This document shows, in pieces, positions 17,303 through 26,514 of a DNA stretch of 64,000 bases. A program made the translations under genes and the position numbers. The notes beneath the pieces were generated by a model that did no database searches, was not told the DNA's origin, and saw only the letters and a list, made by a program, of their open reading frames with translations. The stretch is from Pseudoxanthomonas beigongshangi (GTDB lineage: Bacteria; Pseudomonadota; Gammaproteobacteria; Xanthomonadales; Xanthomonadaceae). Each line of letters begins with the position of its first letter. Position 1 is the first letter of the stretch. Location of the stretch: positions 1 through 64,000 of the forward strand of contig NZ_JADHDV010000001.1 of NCBI RefSeq assembly GCF_016820515.1, given 5' to 3'.

Positions 17303-17334
17303 CAACCCCACCGCGGCGCCCATAAGTGGGGTTG
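17303..17334. repeat. Inverted repeat in the AlpA / beta-lactamase intergenic region
   Basis: CAACCCCAC (17303-17311) and GTGGGGTTG (17326-17334) form an exact inverted repeat with a 14-base loop in the 17257-17445 gap. A T-rich stretch follows on the plus strand. It could be a terminator or an AlpA-bound site. No gene is seen in this gap. Confidence 0.3.
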
Positions 17335-17445
17335 AGGGGTGTTTCGTTTCTTCCCAGATTTGTTTGAGCTTCACTCCCCAAACGAGCCACATGCCGATTG
17401 GAGGCGTGGAGGTGTCCCCATGAAAGAGGCCAGGGTCTGCTGACG

Positions 17446-18633
17446 CTACCGGGATGGGCTCTGACCAGCGAGCTTCTCTCTCGCGGCAATTCTTTCGACC
17501 AGCGTATTTATCGCCGTCTCCATGGCGCGCGCAGTATGGTCGCCGCTCTGGTTGGTGATGACGAATATGCCGAGGTCGTACTTCGGCACGATGTAGATGT
17601 AGCACTGCGATCGGGGCACGCCACCATGATGAGCGTAGTAAACACCCTTCAAGCGGTCACCGCTGACGATGTTCCAGAAGTAGCCGATGCTGAACTCGGA
17701 ATCGAACTTGACGAGGGTTCGATGCGACTCCGTTACGACGGGCCCACCGGCCAACTGGAACTTGAGGTATTTCATCATTTCCGGAACCGTCGCCTTTACG
17801 TTTCCGGATGCGCCCCAAGGCAATTGCGGCATCGGCGTGGTCGGTACGGCGTTGTCGCTATGATAGCCAACCGCAAGCCGGGTCGCCTCGGTGTCGCCCA
17901 GCCTAATTCTGAGGCCGGTCATCGCCGCGGAATCGCGAAAGAATCCGCGTAGCAGCGACTCGTAGTCGCTCTTGTAAACCGTCTCCAGAATATGCGCCGT
18001 CAGTTCGGTTCCTGTACTGGAGTAGGCGTAGTCCTTCCCTGGCGCCTGGCGAATCTCGACAGCGTGCAGATCCCTGAAGAAATCGGCTTGGCCGTAGTGC
18101 GCGTAGATGGCATTGAGTTCGCCGGGCGTGCGCAGGTCGGTGAAATCCGCGAGCACCGTGTTCGCGCGCTCCGGCAACATGTTCGGCAGGCCGCTCGTAT
18201 GCGACAGCAGGTGACGGATGCGAATGGGAGCGCCTCGGTACTCCAGGTTCGGATAGTCCCCCTGCAGATACATCCGGACGTCATCGTCCAGGCTCACCTT
18301 GCGCTCCAGGACTGCACTCGCCATCAGGGTCCCCGCCAGGGTCTTGCTCAACGAACCGATTTCGTAGAGGGTCTCATCGGTCGGAGGGTTTGACTTCCCG
18401 GTTTCCATGTCGCCGCGATGACGGATGAATTCCGTGCCCCGATACGTGACGCCGATCGAGGTCGAGTGGAGCAGTGGCTGCTCGATCAGCGTTGCGGCGA
18501 CCTCATTGATGTCGGTCCCCAGATCTTTCGCTGGCGCAGGCTTGTCCGTGCAGCCCGCGGCCAAGAGCGCGGTGGACAATACGACATGGTTAAGCCACCA
18601 CCGGTTTCGAAACATCGTCGAAATCGCTTGCAT
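17446..18633 (-). CDS. Beta-lactamase-family serine hydrolase, lipoprotein, 395 aa
   Basis: The N-terminus is a lipoprotein signal (VLSTALLAAGC), so the enzyme is anchored in the envelope. The fold is class C beta-lactamase / penicillin-binding type: the nucleophile box SLSK (S94, K97 from the first ATG), the second-motif position YSS near residue 205 where AmpC has YAN, and HHGG near residue 335 in place of KTG. RIRHLLSHTSGLPNMLP is the conserved segment of this hydrolase family. Replacement of the YxN Asn and of KTG is usual in esterases and peptidases of this group, so penicillin resistance should not be assumed. The start could be ATG 18633 or 18615. A remnant of a related gene lies at 19323-19715. 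Confidence 0.9.
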   Translation of the reverse strand: MQAISTMFRNRWWLNHVVLSTALLAAGCTDKPAPAKDLGTDINEVAATLIEQPLLHSTSIGVTYRGTEFIRHRGDMETGKSNPPTDETLYEIGSLSKTLAGTLMASAVLERKVSLDDDVRMYLQGDYPNLEYRGAPIRIRHLLSHTSGLPNMLPERANTVLADFTDLRTPGELNAIYAHYGQADFFRDLHAVEIRQAPGKDYAYSSTGTELTAHILETVYKSDYESLLRGFFRDSAAMTGLRIRLGDTEATRLAVGYHSDNAVPTTPMPQLPWGASGNVKATVPEMMKYLKFQLAGGPVVTESHRTLVKFDSEFSIGYFWNIVSGDRLKGVYYAHHGGVPRSQCYIYIVPKYDLGIFVITNQSGDHTARAMETAINTLVERIAAREKLAGQSPSR

Positions 18634-18764
18634 GCGTCAGGTTTGGAAGGGGAATGTGAAAGGGTCCCAAGATAGCCGATTGCCGGGGCACATACCTGCG
18701 TCTGTTCTCGCGGTTGCGCTTTGTTCGAACGCAGTCCTCACGAGTGCGGGAGTGGGGCCGGGGC

Positions 18765-18792
18765 CCAAATCCCACTATAGGGTGGGATTTGG
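18765..18792. repeat. 28-base near-perfect palindrome with related degenerate copies
   Basis: CCAAATCCCAC and GTGGGATTTGG are exact 11-base arms around TATAGG. Related half-sites GTGGGACTGGCC (near 18812) and GTGGGATTGGG (near 18866) follow within 110 bases. The cluster lies between a minus-strand hydrolase gene and a plus-strand DUF3024 gene, so it could serve as an operator for either or be a repetitive palindrome. Confidence 0.65.
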
Positions 18793-18966
18793 CCTCTCGC
18801 CACACTGGGAGTGGGACTGGCCTTGAAGCGGAGCCTGTCGCGCCACCCCTCGTAGCCTTCCTTTAGTGGGATTGGGTCCAGCCCCACGTAAAGTAGATAG
18901 GTGGGGGAAGGAAAAAATCAGGCCCGTGCTTAGAATGCAGCAGGCTAGCCTGGATGTGCTGGACGA

Positions 18967-19308
18967 ATGCTCAACGACCTCGAACGCAAACGCGCTGAAC
19001 GGACTCTGGTGCCTCTTCTAAGGCCTAGGCTGAGTTCGCACGTCAAAGATGGGGGCAGGATTGCATATCGCTTCTCTGACCACTGGATCGAGTTGTTTTC
19101 GGTTAGGCCGGCATGGGATGACCCGAGCGAACTTATCGAGTTGCCGATCGCGAAGTTCCGATACATCCGGGTTAGAGAGGAGTGGAGTCTGTTCTGGAAT
19201 CGCCAGAGCGGTAAGTGGCGGGCTTACCAACCGCTGCCCACGGCCGAGCGTTTGGAGACGTTGGTGGACGAGGTATTGGCAGATCCGCATTGCTGCTTCT
19301 GGGGTTAG
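18967..19308 (+). CDS. DUF3024 family protein, 113 aa
   Basis: The sequence matches the DUF3024 pattern over its full length: an N-terminal LNDLERKRAERTLVPLL, a central SDHWIELFSVRPAWDDPSE, then AKFRYIRVREEWSLFWNR, KWRAYQPLPTAERLETLVDE and the terminal HCCFWG. The family is small, cytosolic, widespread in proteobacteria and of unknown function. The motifs HWIELF and the ending CxFWG are its most constant parts. It stands alone between two minus-strand beta-lactamase-type sequences. Confidence 0.85.
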   Translation: MLNDLERKRAERTLVPLLRPRLSSHVKDGGRIAYRFSDHWIELFSVRPAWDDPSELIELPIAKFRYIRVREEWSLFWNRQSGKWRAYQPLPTAERLETLVDEVLADPHCCFWG

Positions 19309-19322
19309 CCAGATGAGATGGC

Positions 19323-19715
19323 TCAGGTGGCCAGAGAGTGCCTAGCTGTTCTCATGTAGGCACCCGTGTTCCAGAGCGCCACCGTTCTATCGAGCTCGCG
19401 CAGGGACCACCCCATCGCATACTCATCGGAACCGGCATGCAGACGCTGTATGGAAGATGCCATGAGCAGCCCGTCACGACCGGTGAGCCCTGCAAGATGG
19501 AACTGCAGGGACTTGGCGTAATCGGCGAGTGACAGCGAGTAATCGCCGGCCGGCTCGAAGATGGCGCCCAGTGCCCAGCCGTCCCCGGGGCCTGCGGCTC
19601 GACAGCATTCTGGTAGGTCGCCATGCCGAAGAATGCGGGCTTCGGTTTGTGCCCCCATGGTTGGGCGCTGTCGCCACGTGCAGGCAAGCCGTACGTCAGG
19701 CTTATTCCCAGGGCC
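19323..19715 (-). pseudogene. Frameshifted fragment of a beta-lactamase-family hydrolase
   Basis: Two minus-strand frames together spell a C-terminal half of a class C type hydrolase. One reads AQPWGHKPKPAFFGMATYQN. After a frame change near 19600 the other reads ALGAIFEPAGDYSLSLADYA and continues with KSLQFHLAGLTGRDGLL and DEYAMGWSLRELDRTVALWN. The N-terminal half with SxxK is absent, and the C-terminus is lost after TGAYMRTAR. It cannot be functional. It may be a relic of duplication of the 17446-18633 gene type or an imported fragment. Confidence 0.65.
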
Positions 19716-19745
19716 GGGCTAGTCTGCGGCAAGCAAATTACGAAC

Positions 19746-19767
19746 GGGCACCAAACGGGCACCAAAT
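19746..19767. repeat. Tandem 11-base repeat next to tRNA-Phe
   Basis: CGGGCACCAAA occurs twice in exact tandem. It lies 55 bases from the 3' end of the tRNA-Phe gene, just beyond the tRNA terminator. Tandem motifs of this sort can be integrase arm sites, which would suit an island boundary, but no integrase is present to support it. Confidence 0.45.
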
Positions 19768-19780
19768 CTTGGTCGCGACC

Positions 19781-19813
19781 AAAGAAAAAGGGCCTGCATT
19801 TCTGCAAGCCCTT
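19781..19813 (-). terminator. Intrinsic terminator of tRNA-Phe
   Basis: On the minus strand AAGGGCTTGCA and TGCAGGCCCTT form a stem with a GAAA loop, followed by a TTTTTCTTT tract (19781-19789 on the plus strand). It begins nine bases after the CCA end of the tRNA. Confidence 0.8.
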
Positions 19814-19821
19814 GAAAAATA

Positions 19822-19897
19822 TGGTGGCCGGGGAGGGAATCGAACCCCCGACACAGGGATTTTCAATCCCTTGCTCTACCAACTGAGCTACCCGGCC
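19822..19897 (-). tRNA. tRNA-Phe (GAA)
   Basis: The minus strand folds as a 76-base cloverleaf. Acceptor arms are GGCCGGG and CCCGGCC, the D-arm is GCTCAGTTGGTAGAGC, the anticodon arm AGGGA-TTGAAAA-TCCCT reads GAA, and the T-arm loop is GTTCGATTC. The CCA is encoded. Its 3' end faces the accessory region, the arrangement produced when an integrase uses a tRNA 3' end as its attachment site. Confidence 0.97.
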
Positions 19898-19940
19898 AGG
19901 TTTTATCGCTTTGCGGCTACGTGGCCGGTGCGAGCCGCGC

Positions 19941-19970
19941 ATGATACGGGAAGGGCGGGCGGACTGGCAA
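19941..19970 (-). promoter_or_regulatory. Promoter of tRNA-Phe
   Basis: On the minus strand TTGCCA and TATCAT are separated by 18 bases, about 45 bases upstream of the mature tRNA. A GC-rich discriminator (GCGCGGC) follows the -10 box, as is usual for stable-RNA promoters under stringent control. Confidence 0.65.
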
Positions 19971-20079
19971 GCCGGACGATGGCTGAACGTGCCAGGGACG
20001 CGCCCGCGCCGGCGGTCGGCGGCTGGTGCATGATGCTGCCGGGAAGAGAAAAAACGTCGACCCGACCGGGAGTTACGCC

Positions 20080-20529
20080 ATGAAACGTCTGTTCCTGCTG
20101 TGTGCCCTGGCCGCGCTCAGCGCGTGCGCCACCACCAAGATGAGTTCCACCGAACGCCTTGCCCTGTATCGCGAGCATGCCGCCGCGCCGGTCAAGGATT
20201 TCAGCTATTTCGGCAGCCTCAACGGCTGGCAGCCGCTGGGTGATTCCGCGCTGGCCGTCTGGACCAAACCCAATGAAGCCTACCTGCTGGATCTGGCCGG
20301 TCCCTGTCCGGATCTGGAGTTTGCGCCGGCCATCAGCATCAGCAGCATGATGGGGCGGGTGACCAACTTCGACCGCGTGCGCCCGCTGGGAGGCGGTAGA
20401 GGGATGATGCGGATGTCCTGCCGGATCAAGACCATCAGCCCGCTGGACCTGAAGTCGCTGAAGGCGGCAGAGAAGGAAATGCGCGAGGCCAAGATCGAGG
20501 CGCGCCAGGAAGGCGAGCCGGCCAACTAG
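20080..20529 (+). CDS. DUF6491-type lipoprotein, 149 aa
   Basis: A GGGAGTTACGCC ribosome binding site precedes ATG 20080. The N-terminus MKRLFLLCALAALSACATTK is a lipoprotein signal with lipobox LSAC. The body (FSYFGSLNGWQPLGDSALAV, the phrase YLLDLAGPCPDLEF, then CRIKTISPLDLKSLKAAE) matches small xanthomonad lipoproteins grouped as DUF6491, in which a cofactor-free beta-rich core senses or binds an unknown ligand. The function is unknown. It is convergent with yggX across a shared terminator. Confidence 0.75.
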   Translation: MKRLFLLCALAALSACATTKMSSTERLALYREHAAAPVKDFSYFGSLNGWQPLGDSALAVWTKPNEAYLLDLAGPCPDLEFAPAISISSMMGRVTNFDRVRPLGGGRGMMRMSCRIKTISPLDLKSLKAAEKEMREAKIEARQEGEPAN

Positions 20530-20551
20530 TCGGCCATTGGTCCGGTCCACG

Positions 20552-20580
20552 AAAAAGGCGGGGATATCCCCGCCTTTTTT
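20552..20580. terminator. Bidirectional intrinsic terminator
   Basis: AAAAAGGCGGGGATATCCCCGCCTTTTTT is a self-complementary GC stem with A and T tracts on both sides. It serves the plus-strand lipoprotein gene and the convergent yggX gene, whose stop codon abuts it. Confidence 0.9.
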
Positions 20581-20849
20581 CATGCTTCCGGCACGTAGCC
20601 GGCCGGTTTGTCGGCGCCGCCGCCGAACAGGAACTTCTCCAGTTCCGCTTCCAGGAAGGCGCGGTGTTTCGGGTCGCGCGGCGACAGCCGGTTCTCGTTG
20701 ATCAGCATGGTCTGGTGGGCGAGCCAGGCCGCCCAGGCCACCTTGCCGATGTGGGCGAACACGCGCTTGCCGAGTTCGCCGGGGTAGGGCACGAAATCCA
20801 GGCCCTCGGTTTCGCGCTTTTCGTATTCGCAGTAAACGGTGCGTGCCAT
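20580..20849 (-). CDS. yggX: Oxidative damage protection protein YggX (Fe-S / Fe(II) trafficking)
   Basis: The 89-aa protein shows the whole YggX pattern: [38 protein letters not shown], then [21 protein letters not shown]. The conserved Cys7 is present. YggX is a small cytosolic protein linked to iron handling and protection of Fe-S clusters from oxidants. It lies directly downstream of mutY, as in many gammaproteobacteria, which suits the Fe-S cluster of MutY; the gap is 79 bases. Length is normal. Confidence 0.95.
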   Translation of the reverse strand: MARTVYCEYEKRETEGLDFVPYPGELGKRVFAHIGKVAWAAWLAHQTMLINENRLSPRDPKHRAFLEAELEKFLFGGGADKPAGYVPEA

Positions 20850-20928
20850 GTAGGTGTGTGGATGTATCTTCGTCGTCGTGGGCGACAGGATAGCCGGTTC
20901 CCGCCGTAATGACGGTCGGAACGCGGGT

Positions 20929-21981
20929 TCAGACCGTGGTCAGCAGCTTGCGGATCGGTGCCGGCAGGCCGATCCGGGCCAATTCGTCACGTGCCACCCA
21001 GCGCAGATCGGCACCGTCGCGTACCGCCGCCCGTGGTGCGAGTCCGCGCCAGCGCAGCGGATGCATGCGCAGGCGATAGTGGCTGAACACATGCGGCAGT
21101 TCCGGCAGAGCCTCGGCGCGGTCGTAGTCGCCCTGCAGATGGGCATCGAACCAGTGCCGCGCTGCATCGTGATCGTCCGCCTCGGGCAGTGACCACAGCG
21201 AAGCCCAGATGCCCGTCGGGGGGCGCCGTTGCAGCAATACCTGGCCGTCGTCGTTTTCGGCCAGCAGCATGATCGCGATGCGTTCGGGCAGCGGCTTGCC
21301 GGGTTTGGAGGTCGGCAGTTCGTCGACCTGTCCGTCGCGCAGTGCCACGCAGTCCACGTGCACCGGGCAGAGCATGCAGGCGGGATCGTGGCGCGTGCAC
21401 AGGGTGGCGCCCAGATCCATTTGTGCCTGGGTGTAGTCGGCCATGCGGCCTGCCGGCAGATGGGCGGCGGCGAATTGCCACAGCTGCTTTTCCACCGCGG
21501 GGGTCCCCGGCCAGCCGGTGACGCCGTGGTAGCGCGAGAGCACGCGTTTGACGTTGCCGTCCAGGATCGGGAAGCGGTCGCCCCAGGCCTGCGAGAGGAT
21601 CGCGCCGGCGGTGCTGCGGCCGATGCCGGGCAGCGCGAGCAGGGCGTCGAAATCGCGCGGCAGGTCGCCGCCGTGCTGCTCCACACAGATGCGCGCGGCC
21701 GCGTGCAGGTTGCGGGCGCGGGCGTAGTAGCCCAGGCCGGACCACTGCGCCAGCACTTCATCGAGCGTGGCGGTGCCCAGATCCTTCAGGGTCGGAAAGG
21801 CTTCCAGGAAGCGGGCGAAGTAGGGAATCACCGTCTTCACCTGAGTTTGCTGGAGCATGATTTCCGACAGCCATACGCGGTAGGGCGTCCGTGGATGCAA
21901 CCAGGGCAGGTCGTGGCGGCCGGACTGGTCGAACCAGGCCAGCAGGTGGTCGGCGAAACGGTCTTCGGTGGTGCTGGTCAT
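20929..21981 (-). CDS. mutY: A/G-specific adenine DNA glycosylase MutY, 350 aa
   Basis: MutY removes adenine mispaired with 8-oxoguanine. The start at ATG 21981 overlaps the upstream stop by four bases. Visible features in order: the catalytic-region motif [17 protein letters not shown] with the catalytic Glu, the helix-hairpin-helix [12 protein letters not shown], the catalytic Asp in [13 protein letters not shown], the Fe-S loop [17 protein letters not shown] (C-x6-C-x2-C-x5-C), and a C-terminal Nudix-like domain with [11 protein letters not shown] that recognises 8-oxoG. Length is normal for the family. It is co-transcribed with the AsmA-like gene and ftsY upstream and probably yggX downstream. 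Confidence 0.96.
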   Translation of the reverse strand: MTSTTEDRFADHLLAWFDQSGRHDLPWLHPRTPYRVWLSEIMLQQTQVKTVIPYFARFLEAFPTLKDLGTATLDEVLAQWSGLGYYARARNLHAAARICVEQHGGDLPRDFDALLALPGIGRSTAGAILSQAWGDRFPILDGNVKRVLSRYHGVTGWPGTPAVEKQLWQFAAAHLPAGRMADYTQAQMDLGATLCTRHDPACMLCPVHVDCVALRDGQVDELPTSKPGKPLPERIAIMLLAENDDGQVLLQRRPPTGIWASLWSLPEADDHDAARHWFDAHLQGDYDRAEALPELPHVFSHYRLRMHPLRWRGLAPRAAVRDGADLRWVARDELARIGLPAPIRKLLTTV

Positions 21982-23228
21982 GGCGCGGATTCGGGGGCGG
22001 GCAGGGCCGGATCGTCCAACTGCAGATCCACGCCTTCCAGGGTGGCGCCGGACACTTCCAGGCGGGGGGCGGTGAAGCGGCCGCTCAGCGGCGGCAGCGG
22101 CGAGCCACCACCGGCCTGCAGCGCATGCAGCCAGTCCATGACTTCGAACAGCCGGAAGCGGGCGTCGAAGCGGGCGTCTTCGCGTTGCAGGCGCAGGTGC
22201 GCGATGTCCGCCAGGTCGGTGGTGCCGCGATAGGCCAGTGCGAAGGGAAGTGAGGAGGTCGAGCGTCCCAGCGGCGGCGGCAACGCCGGCCATGCGTCCG
22301 GCCAGCCCGCCAATCGTCCGCGCCAGTCGAGCAGCAGGCCGTCTTCCAGGCCGAGTTCACCGGCGGCGTCCAGCGAGGGCATGGCCCCTTGCCCGCGCAG
22401 GGCGAACGCGGCCGGGCGCAGGCGCAGACCACCGGCGAATTCCAGTGGTCCGGCCACGCCAAGCGCGAACGGCTGCCGGGTCGCGCCCGCGAGGTAGTGC
22501 GCGCTGGCGCCGAGCACGGCGCGTTCCAGGCGCGATTCGGCCTGGCGCAGGTAGGCGGACAGGCGCAGCCTCGTCGGCAGCCGCCAATCCTTGCCCGCCG
22601 GCGTGGCCTGCCCGGCGACGCCCAGTCCGCCATCCTCGCCCAGCCGGCGCAGATGGAAGGCCAGATCCAGCGGTGCTTGCAGCTCGCCGCCCCGATAGTG
22701 CGCCTGCACCTGGCCGCGCAGGGGCTGTCCGGCTTCCAGGCGGGGAATGCGCAGGTCGATGCGTTCGAGCGACCAGTCATCGCCGCGGATCCGACCGCCG
22801 TCGACGCGTATGCCATCGGTGAGCGTGGGGATGCGGGCTTCACCCGCCGGTCGCCGCGCCAGCCAGCGCCGGAGCGCCGCCAGATCGAGGACCGGTGCGT
22901 CCAGTTCCAGCCGCACCGCGGTCAGGTCGCGGCCACGCGCGCGCAGCGTCGACCAGGGTACCGAAATGAAGACGCGGTCGGCGGTCAGCAGGGGCGTCGC
23001 GGCGCCCGGTTCCCGCGCGGTCACGCCGCGGACGATCAACTGCGGCGTGCCACGCAGGCGGTATTCGCCAACGCCGGATGCGGAGATTTCCAGGCCCAGC
23101 GCATTGCCGGCCATGCCCAGCAGCGCCGGCGCCAGCCGCTGAGGTTGCAATAGCCAGTGCAGCAGGCCGATGCCTGCGAGCAGCAGGACCGCCAGCGACA
23201 GCAGCGCCAGCCTGCGGCGCCGGCTCAC
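21978..23228 (-). CDS. AsmA-like single-pass membrane protein, 416 aa
   Basis: An N-terminal basic stretch (MSRRRRLALL) and one membrane helix (LAVLLLAGIGLLHWLLQP) anchor a long periplasmic beta-rich region of repeated strands (LIVRGVTAREPG, VRLELDAPVLDLAAL, RIDLRIPRLEAGQPL). This is the layout of AsmA/DUF748-type proteins, which belong to the bridge-like lipid-transfer class. Membership is inferred from topology and the N-terminal pattern rather than from a diagnostic motif. It overlaps both mutY and ftsY by four bases and so is in their operon. Confidence 0.65.
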   Translation of the reverse strand: MSRRRRLALLSLAVLLLAGIGLLHWLLQPQRLAPALLGMAGNALGLEISASGVGEYRLRGTPQLIVRGVTAREPGAATPLLTADRVFISVPWSTLRARGRDLTAVRLELDAPVLDLAALRRWLARRPAGEARIPTLTDGIRVDGGRIRGDDWSLERIDLRIPRLEAGQPLRGQVQAHYRGGELQAPLDLAFHLRRLGEDGGLGVAGQATPAGKDWRLPTRLRLSAYLRQAESRLERAVLGASAHYLAGATRQPFALGVAGPLEFAGGLRLRPAAFALRGQGAMPSLDAAGELGLEDGLLLDWRGRLAGWPDAWPALPPPLGRSTSSLPFALAYRGTTDLADIAHLRLQREDARFDARFRLFEVMDWLHALQAGGGSPLPPLSGRFTAPRLEVSGATLEGVDLQLDDPALPAPESAP

Positions 23229-24376
23229 GCGCCCAGCGTTTCCGGCAGCAGCGCGTCAACGAAGGCTTCGGCGTCGAACACCCGCAGATCCTCGGAACGT
23301 TCGCCGATGCCAGCGAACCGGATCGGGATGCCGAACTCGCGTGCGAGCGCGAACACCACGCCTCCCTTGGCGGTGCCGTCCAGCTTGGTCACCACCAGCC
23401 CGGTGATGTTCACCGCGGCGTGGAACTGGCGCAGCTGCGACAGCGCGTTCTGGCCGGTGGTGCCGTCGATGACCAGCAGCACTTCGTGCGGCGCGGCCGG
23501 ATCCAGTTTCTGCAGCACGCGCTTGATCTTGCCCAGTTCCGCCATCAGGCCCTGCTGGGTGTGCAGGCGTCCGGCGGTATCGGCGATCAGCACTTCGGTA
23601 CCGCGCGCCTGCGCGGCCTGCAGGGCGTCGAACGCGACCGAGGCCGCGTCCGCGTTCTGTCCCTGCGCCACCACCGGCACGCCGTTGCGTTCGCCCCAGG
23701 TCTGCAACTGCGCCACCGCGGCGGCGCGGAAGGTATCGCCGGCGGCCAGCATGAGGTTGCGGCCTTCGTCCTTGAAGCGGCGCGCCAGCTTGCCGATGGT
23801 GGTGGTCTTGCCGACGCCGTTGACGCCGACCGTGAGCAGCACGAAGGGGCGAATGTTCCGCGGGATCTCCAGCGGTTTGGCCACCGGCGCCAGCATCGCG
23901 ATCAGGTCCGTCCGCAGCGCGGCCAGCAGTGCGCGGGCGTCGGCGAACTCGCGCGCCTTCATGCGCTTGCGCAGGCCCTCGACCAGCGCGGTGGTGGCGG
24001 GCACGCCGACGTCGGCGGTCAGCAGCGCGGTCTCGATTTCATCCAGCAGGTCGTCGTCCAGGCGCGGGTTGCGCGAGAACAGGCCGCCCAGGCCACGGGC
24101 AAAGCTGGTGTTGCGCAGGCGCTCGCGCCAGCCCGGCTTGCCGGCGGGGGCGGCGGGCGGCTCGGTTCCGGATGCGACGGTAGCGGTGGGGGCGACGACC
24201 GTCGGGGCGGCAGCCGGCACGGGTGCCTCGAATACGGCCGGTGTGGGCGATGCGGCGGCATCGTCCTGCGAAACGGGGTGGGAAGTGTCGGAAACGGGAT
24301 TTTGGGGCGCCGGGCGCTGCGTCTCGGGCAGGCTCGCGGGCGCGTCAGGCTTCTTGCGTCGGAACCAGCTGACCAT
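23225..24376 (-). CDS. ftsY: Signal recognition particle receptor FtsY, 383 aa
   Basis: FtsY is the SRP receptor GTPase that docks ribosomes to SecYEG. From ATG 24376 (MVSWFRRKK) there is an Ala/Pro-rich acidic A-domain of about 85 residues, then the N domain (SFARGLGGLFSRNPRLDDD) and the G domain with the P-loop GVNGVGKTTTIGKLA, the insertion-box DTFRAAAVAQLQTW, DTAGR, TKLDGTAKGG and GIGERSEDLRVFD. Length and motif order are normal. The frame is open further upstream into rsmD on the other strand, but the MVSWF start is the family norm. It is the first gene of the ftsY/AsmA-like/mutY operon. Confidence 0.96.
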   Translation of the reverse strand: MVSWFRRKKPDAPASLPETQRPAPQNPVSDTSHPVSQDDAAASPTPAVFEAPVPAAAPTVVAPTATVASGTEPPAAPAGKPGWRERLRNTSFARGLGGLFSRNPRLDDDLLDEIETALLTADVGVPATTALVEGLRKRMKAREFADARALLAALRTDLIAMLAPVAKPLEIPRNIRPFVLLTVGVNGVGKTTTIGKLARRFKDEGRNLMLAAGDTFRAAAVAQLQTWGERNGVPVVAQGQNADAASVAFDALQAAQARGTEVLIADTAGRLHTQQGLMAELGKIKRVLQKLDPAAPHEVLLVIDGTTGQNALSQLRQFHAAVNITGLVVTKLDGTAKGGVVFALAREFGIPIRFAGIGERSEDLRVFDAEAFVDALLPETLGA

Positions 24377-24434
24377 GACACGGGCAATCGCGGAGAATGG
24401 GCGCCATGGTATCACCCGCCCCCTTTCCGCCCCG

Positions 24435-25579
<1,145 letters not shown>

Positions 25580-25636
25580 ACCGCGTGCTTTTGTGGCACG
25601 ATCCTTCCTACATCGACTCATTGAGGGGACAGAACC

Positions 25637-26131
25637 ATGACCAACATCGCCACACGACTGCTGCTGATCGCCTGCCTGGTCGTGCCGTTCGCCGCGTGCA
25701 AGAAGGAAGAGGCCAAGCCGGTCGAGGCCGCCGAGGCACCGCTGGTCGTTCCCGCCAAGGACGATGACGCCGGCTGGCGCACCTATCTGTCCGAGGTGGT
25801 GACCCGCAACATGGGCACCATCACCAACACCCCGTTCCTCTACTACCTCCCGCCGGAATCGGATCCGGAGTTCCAGGCCAAGTACGATCGTTCGCTGGAA
25901 CAGGCCAAGAACGCGATCGCGCGCGGCATCGTCGGCGGCAACCTGCTGGCGTTCGGTTCCTCCGCTTCCACCCGCATGGCGGATCTGGTGGTCGCCTCGT
26001 TCCAGGGCGTCGAACCCGACACCATGAAGGGCGTGCGCGTGGTCTTCATCGGCGAAGCCGCCGACGGCGAGCGCGTCAAGGCGGCCGTGGCCCCGGCCGG
26101 CGTGGACTACGTCTTCGTCGAAGCCAAGTAA
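25637..26131 (+). CDS. Conserved lipoprotein of unknown function, 164 aa
   Basis: ATG 25637 is preceded by GAGGGGAC. The signal MTNIATRLLLIACLVVPFAAC carries a lipobox (FAAC). The mature protein starts with a Lys/Glu linker, then a compact domain (DDDAGWRTYLSEVVTRNMGT, RSLEQAKNAIARGIVGGNLL, VRVVFIGEAADGERVKAAVA). Its position between coaD and the YfhL-type ferredoxin is the order expected in Xanthomonadaceae. The terminal segment resembles a small Rossmann-like half-domain, but no function is known. Confidence 0.75.
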   Translation: MTNIATRLLLIACLVVPFAACKKEEAKPVEAAEAPLVVPAKDDDAGWRTYLSEVVTRNMGTITNTPFLYYLPPESDPEFQAKYDRSLEQAKNAIARGIVGGNLLAFGSSASTRMADLVVASFQGVEPDTMKGVRVVFIGEAADGERVKAAVAPAGVDYVFVEAK

Positions 26132-26141
26132 CAGGCTCCGC

Positions 26142-26165
26142 GCGTGGCCGCCTTCGCGGCCACGC
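26142..26165 (+). terminator. Hairpin after the coaD-lipoprotein unit
   Basis: GCGTGGCCGC and GCGGCCACGC form a 10-base stem with a CTTC tetraloop, ending with CTTTG. It lies 10 bases past the lipoprotein stop. The T tract is short, so termination may be partial. Confidence 0.55.
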
Positions 26166-26226
26166 CTTTGCGGGGGCATCGCGCCCCCGCGAAAGCGGGG
26201 CTCCCGGAATCGAGAAGTCCCCCGCA

Positions 26227-26475
26227 ATGTCACTCAAGATCAACGAACTCTGCGTCAACTGCGATGTCTGCGAGCCCGCCTGTCCCAACCAGGCCATCTC
26301 GATGGGCGAGACGATCTACGTGATCGATCCGGCGCGCTGCACCGAGTGCGTCGGCCATCATGACGAACCGCAATGTGTCGTCGTCTGCCCGGTGGAGTGC
26401 ATCGACCCCGATCCGGCGTATCCTGAGACCCAGGAGCAGCTGCTGGCCAAGTTGCGCCGGCTGCAAGGCGGCTGA
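26227..26475 (+). CDS. YfhL-family 2[4Fe-4S] ferredoxin, 82 aa
   Basis: Two cluster motifs are visible: CVNCDVCEPACPNQAIS (C-x2-C-x2-C-x3-C with Pro) and CTECVGHHDEPQCVVVCPVECI, where the second motif has the longer x8-type spacing characteristic of the YfhL/Allochromatium-type ferredoxins. It begins MSLKINELC, the family norm. These small cytosolic proteins transfer electrons at very low potential. It stands between the lipoprotein and ggt on the same strand. Confidence 0.93.
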   Translation: MSLKINELCVNCDVCEPACPNQAISMGETIYVIDPARCTECVGHHDEPQCVVVCPVECIDPDPAYPETQEQLLAKLRRLQGG

Positions 26476-26514
26476 CGCGGGAGGGCCGCCAACAGGTACC
26501 CGTCAGGAGATGTC

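Noticed and set aside
17446-18633. Beta-lactamase conferring resistance
   Set aside because: The YxN and KTG positions are YSS and HHGG. This pattern is usual in esterases and peptidases of the family, so resistance is not supported.
23157-24434. Long plus-strand extension of rsmD across ftsY
   Set aside because: The frame is open only because of GC-rich antisense sequence; the RsmD family starts near MKPGR and ftsY is clearly coding on the other strand.
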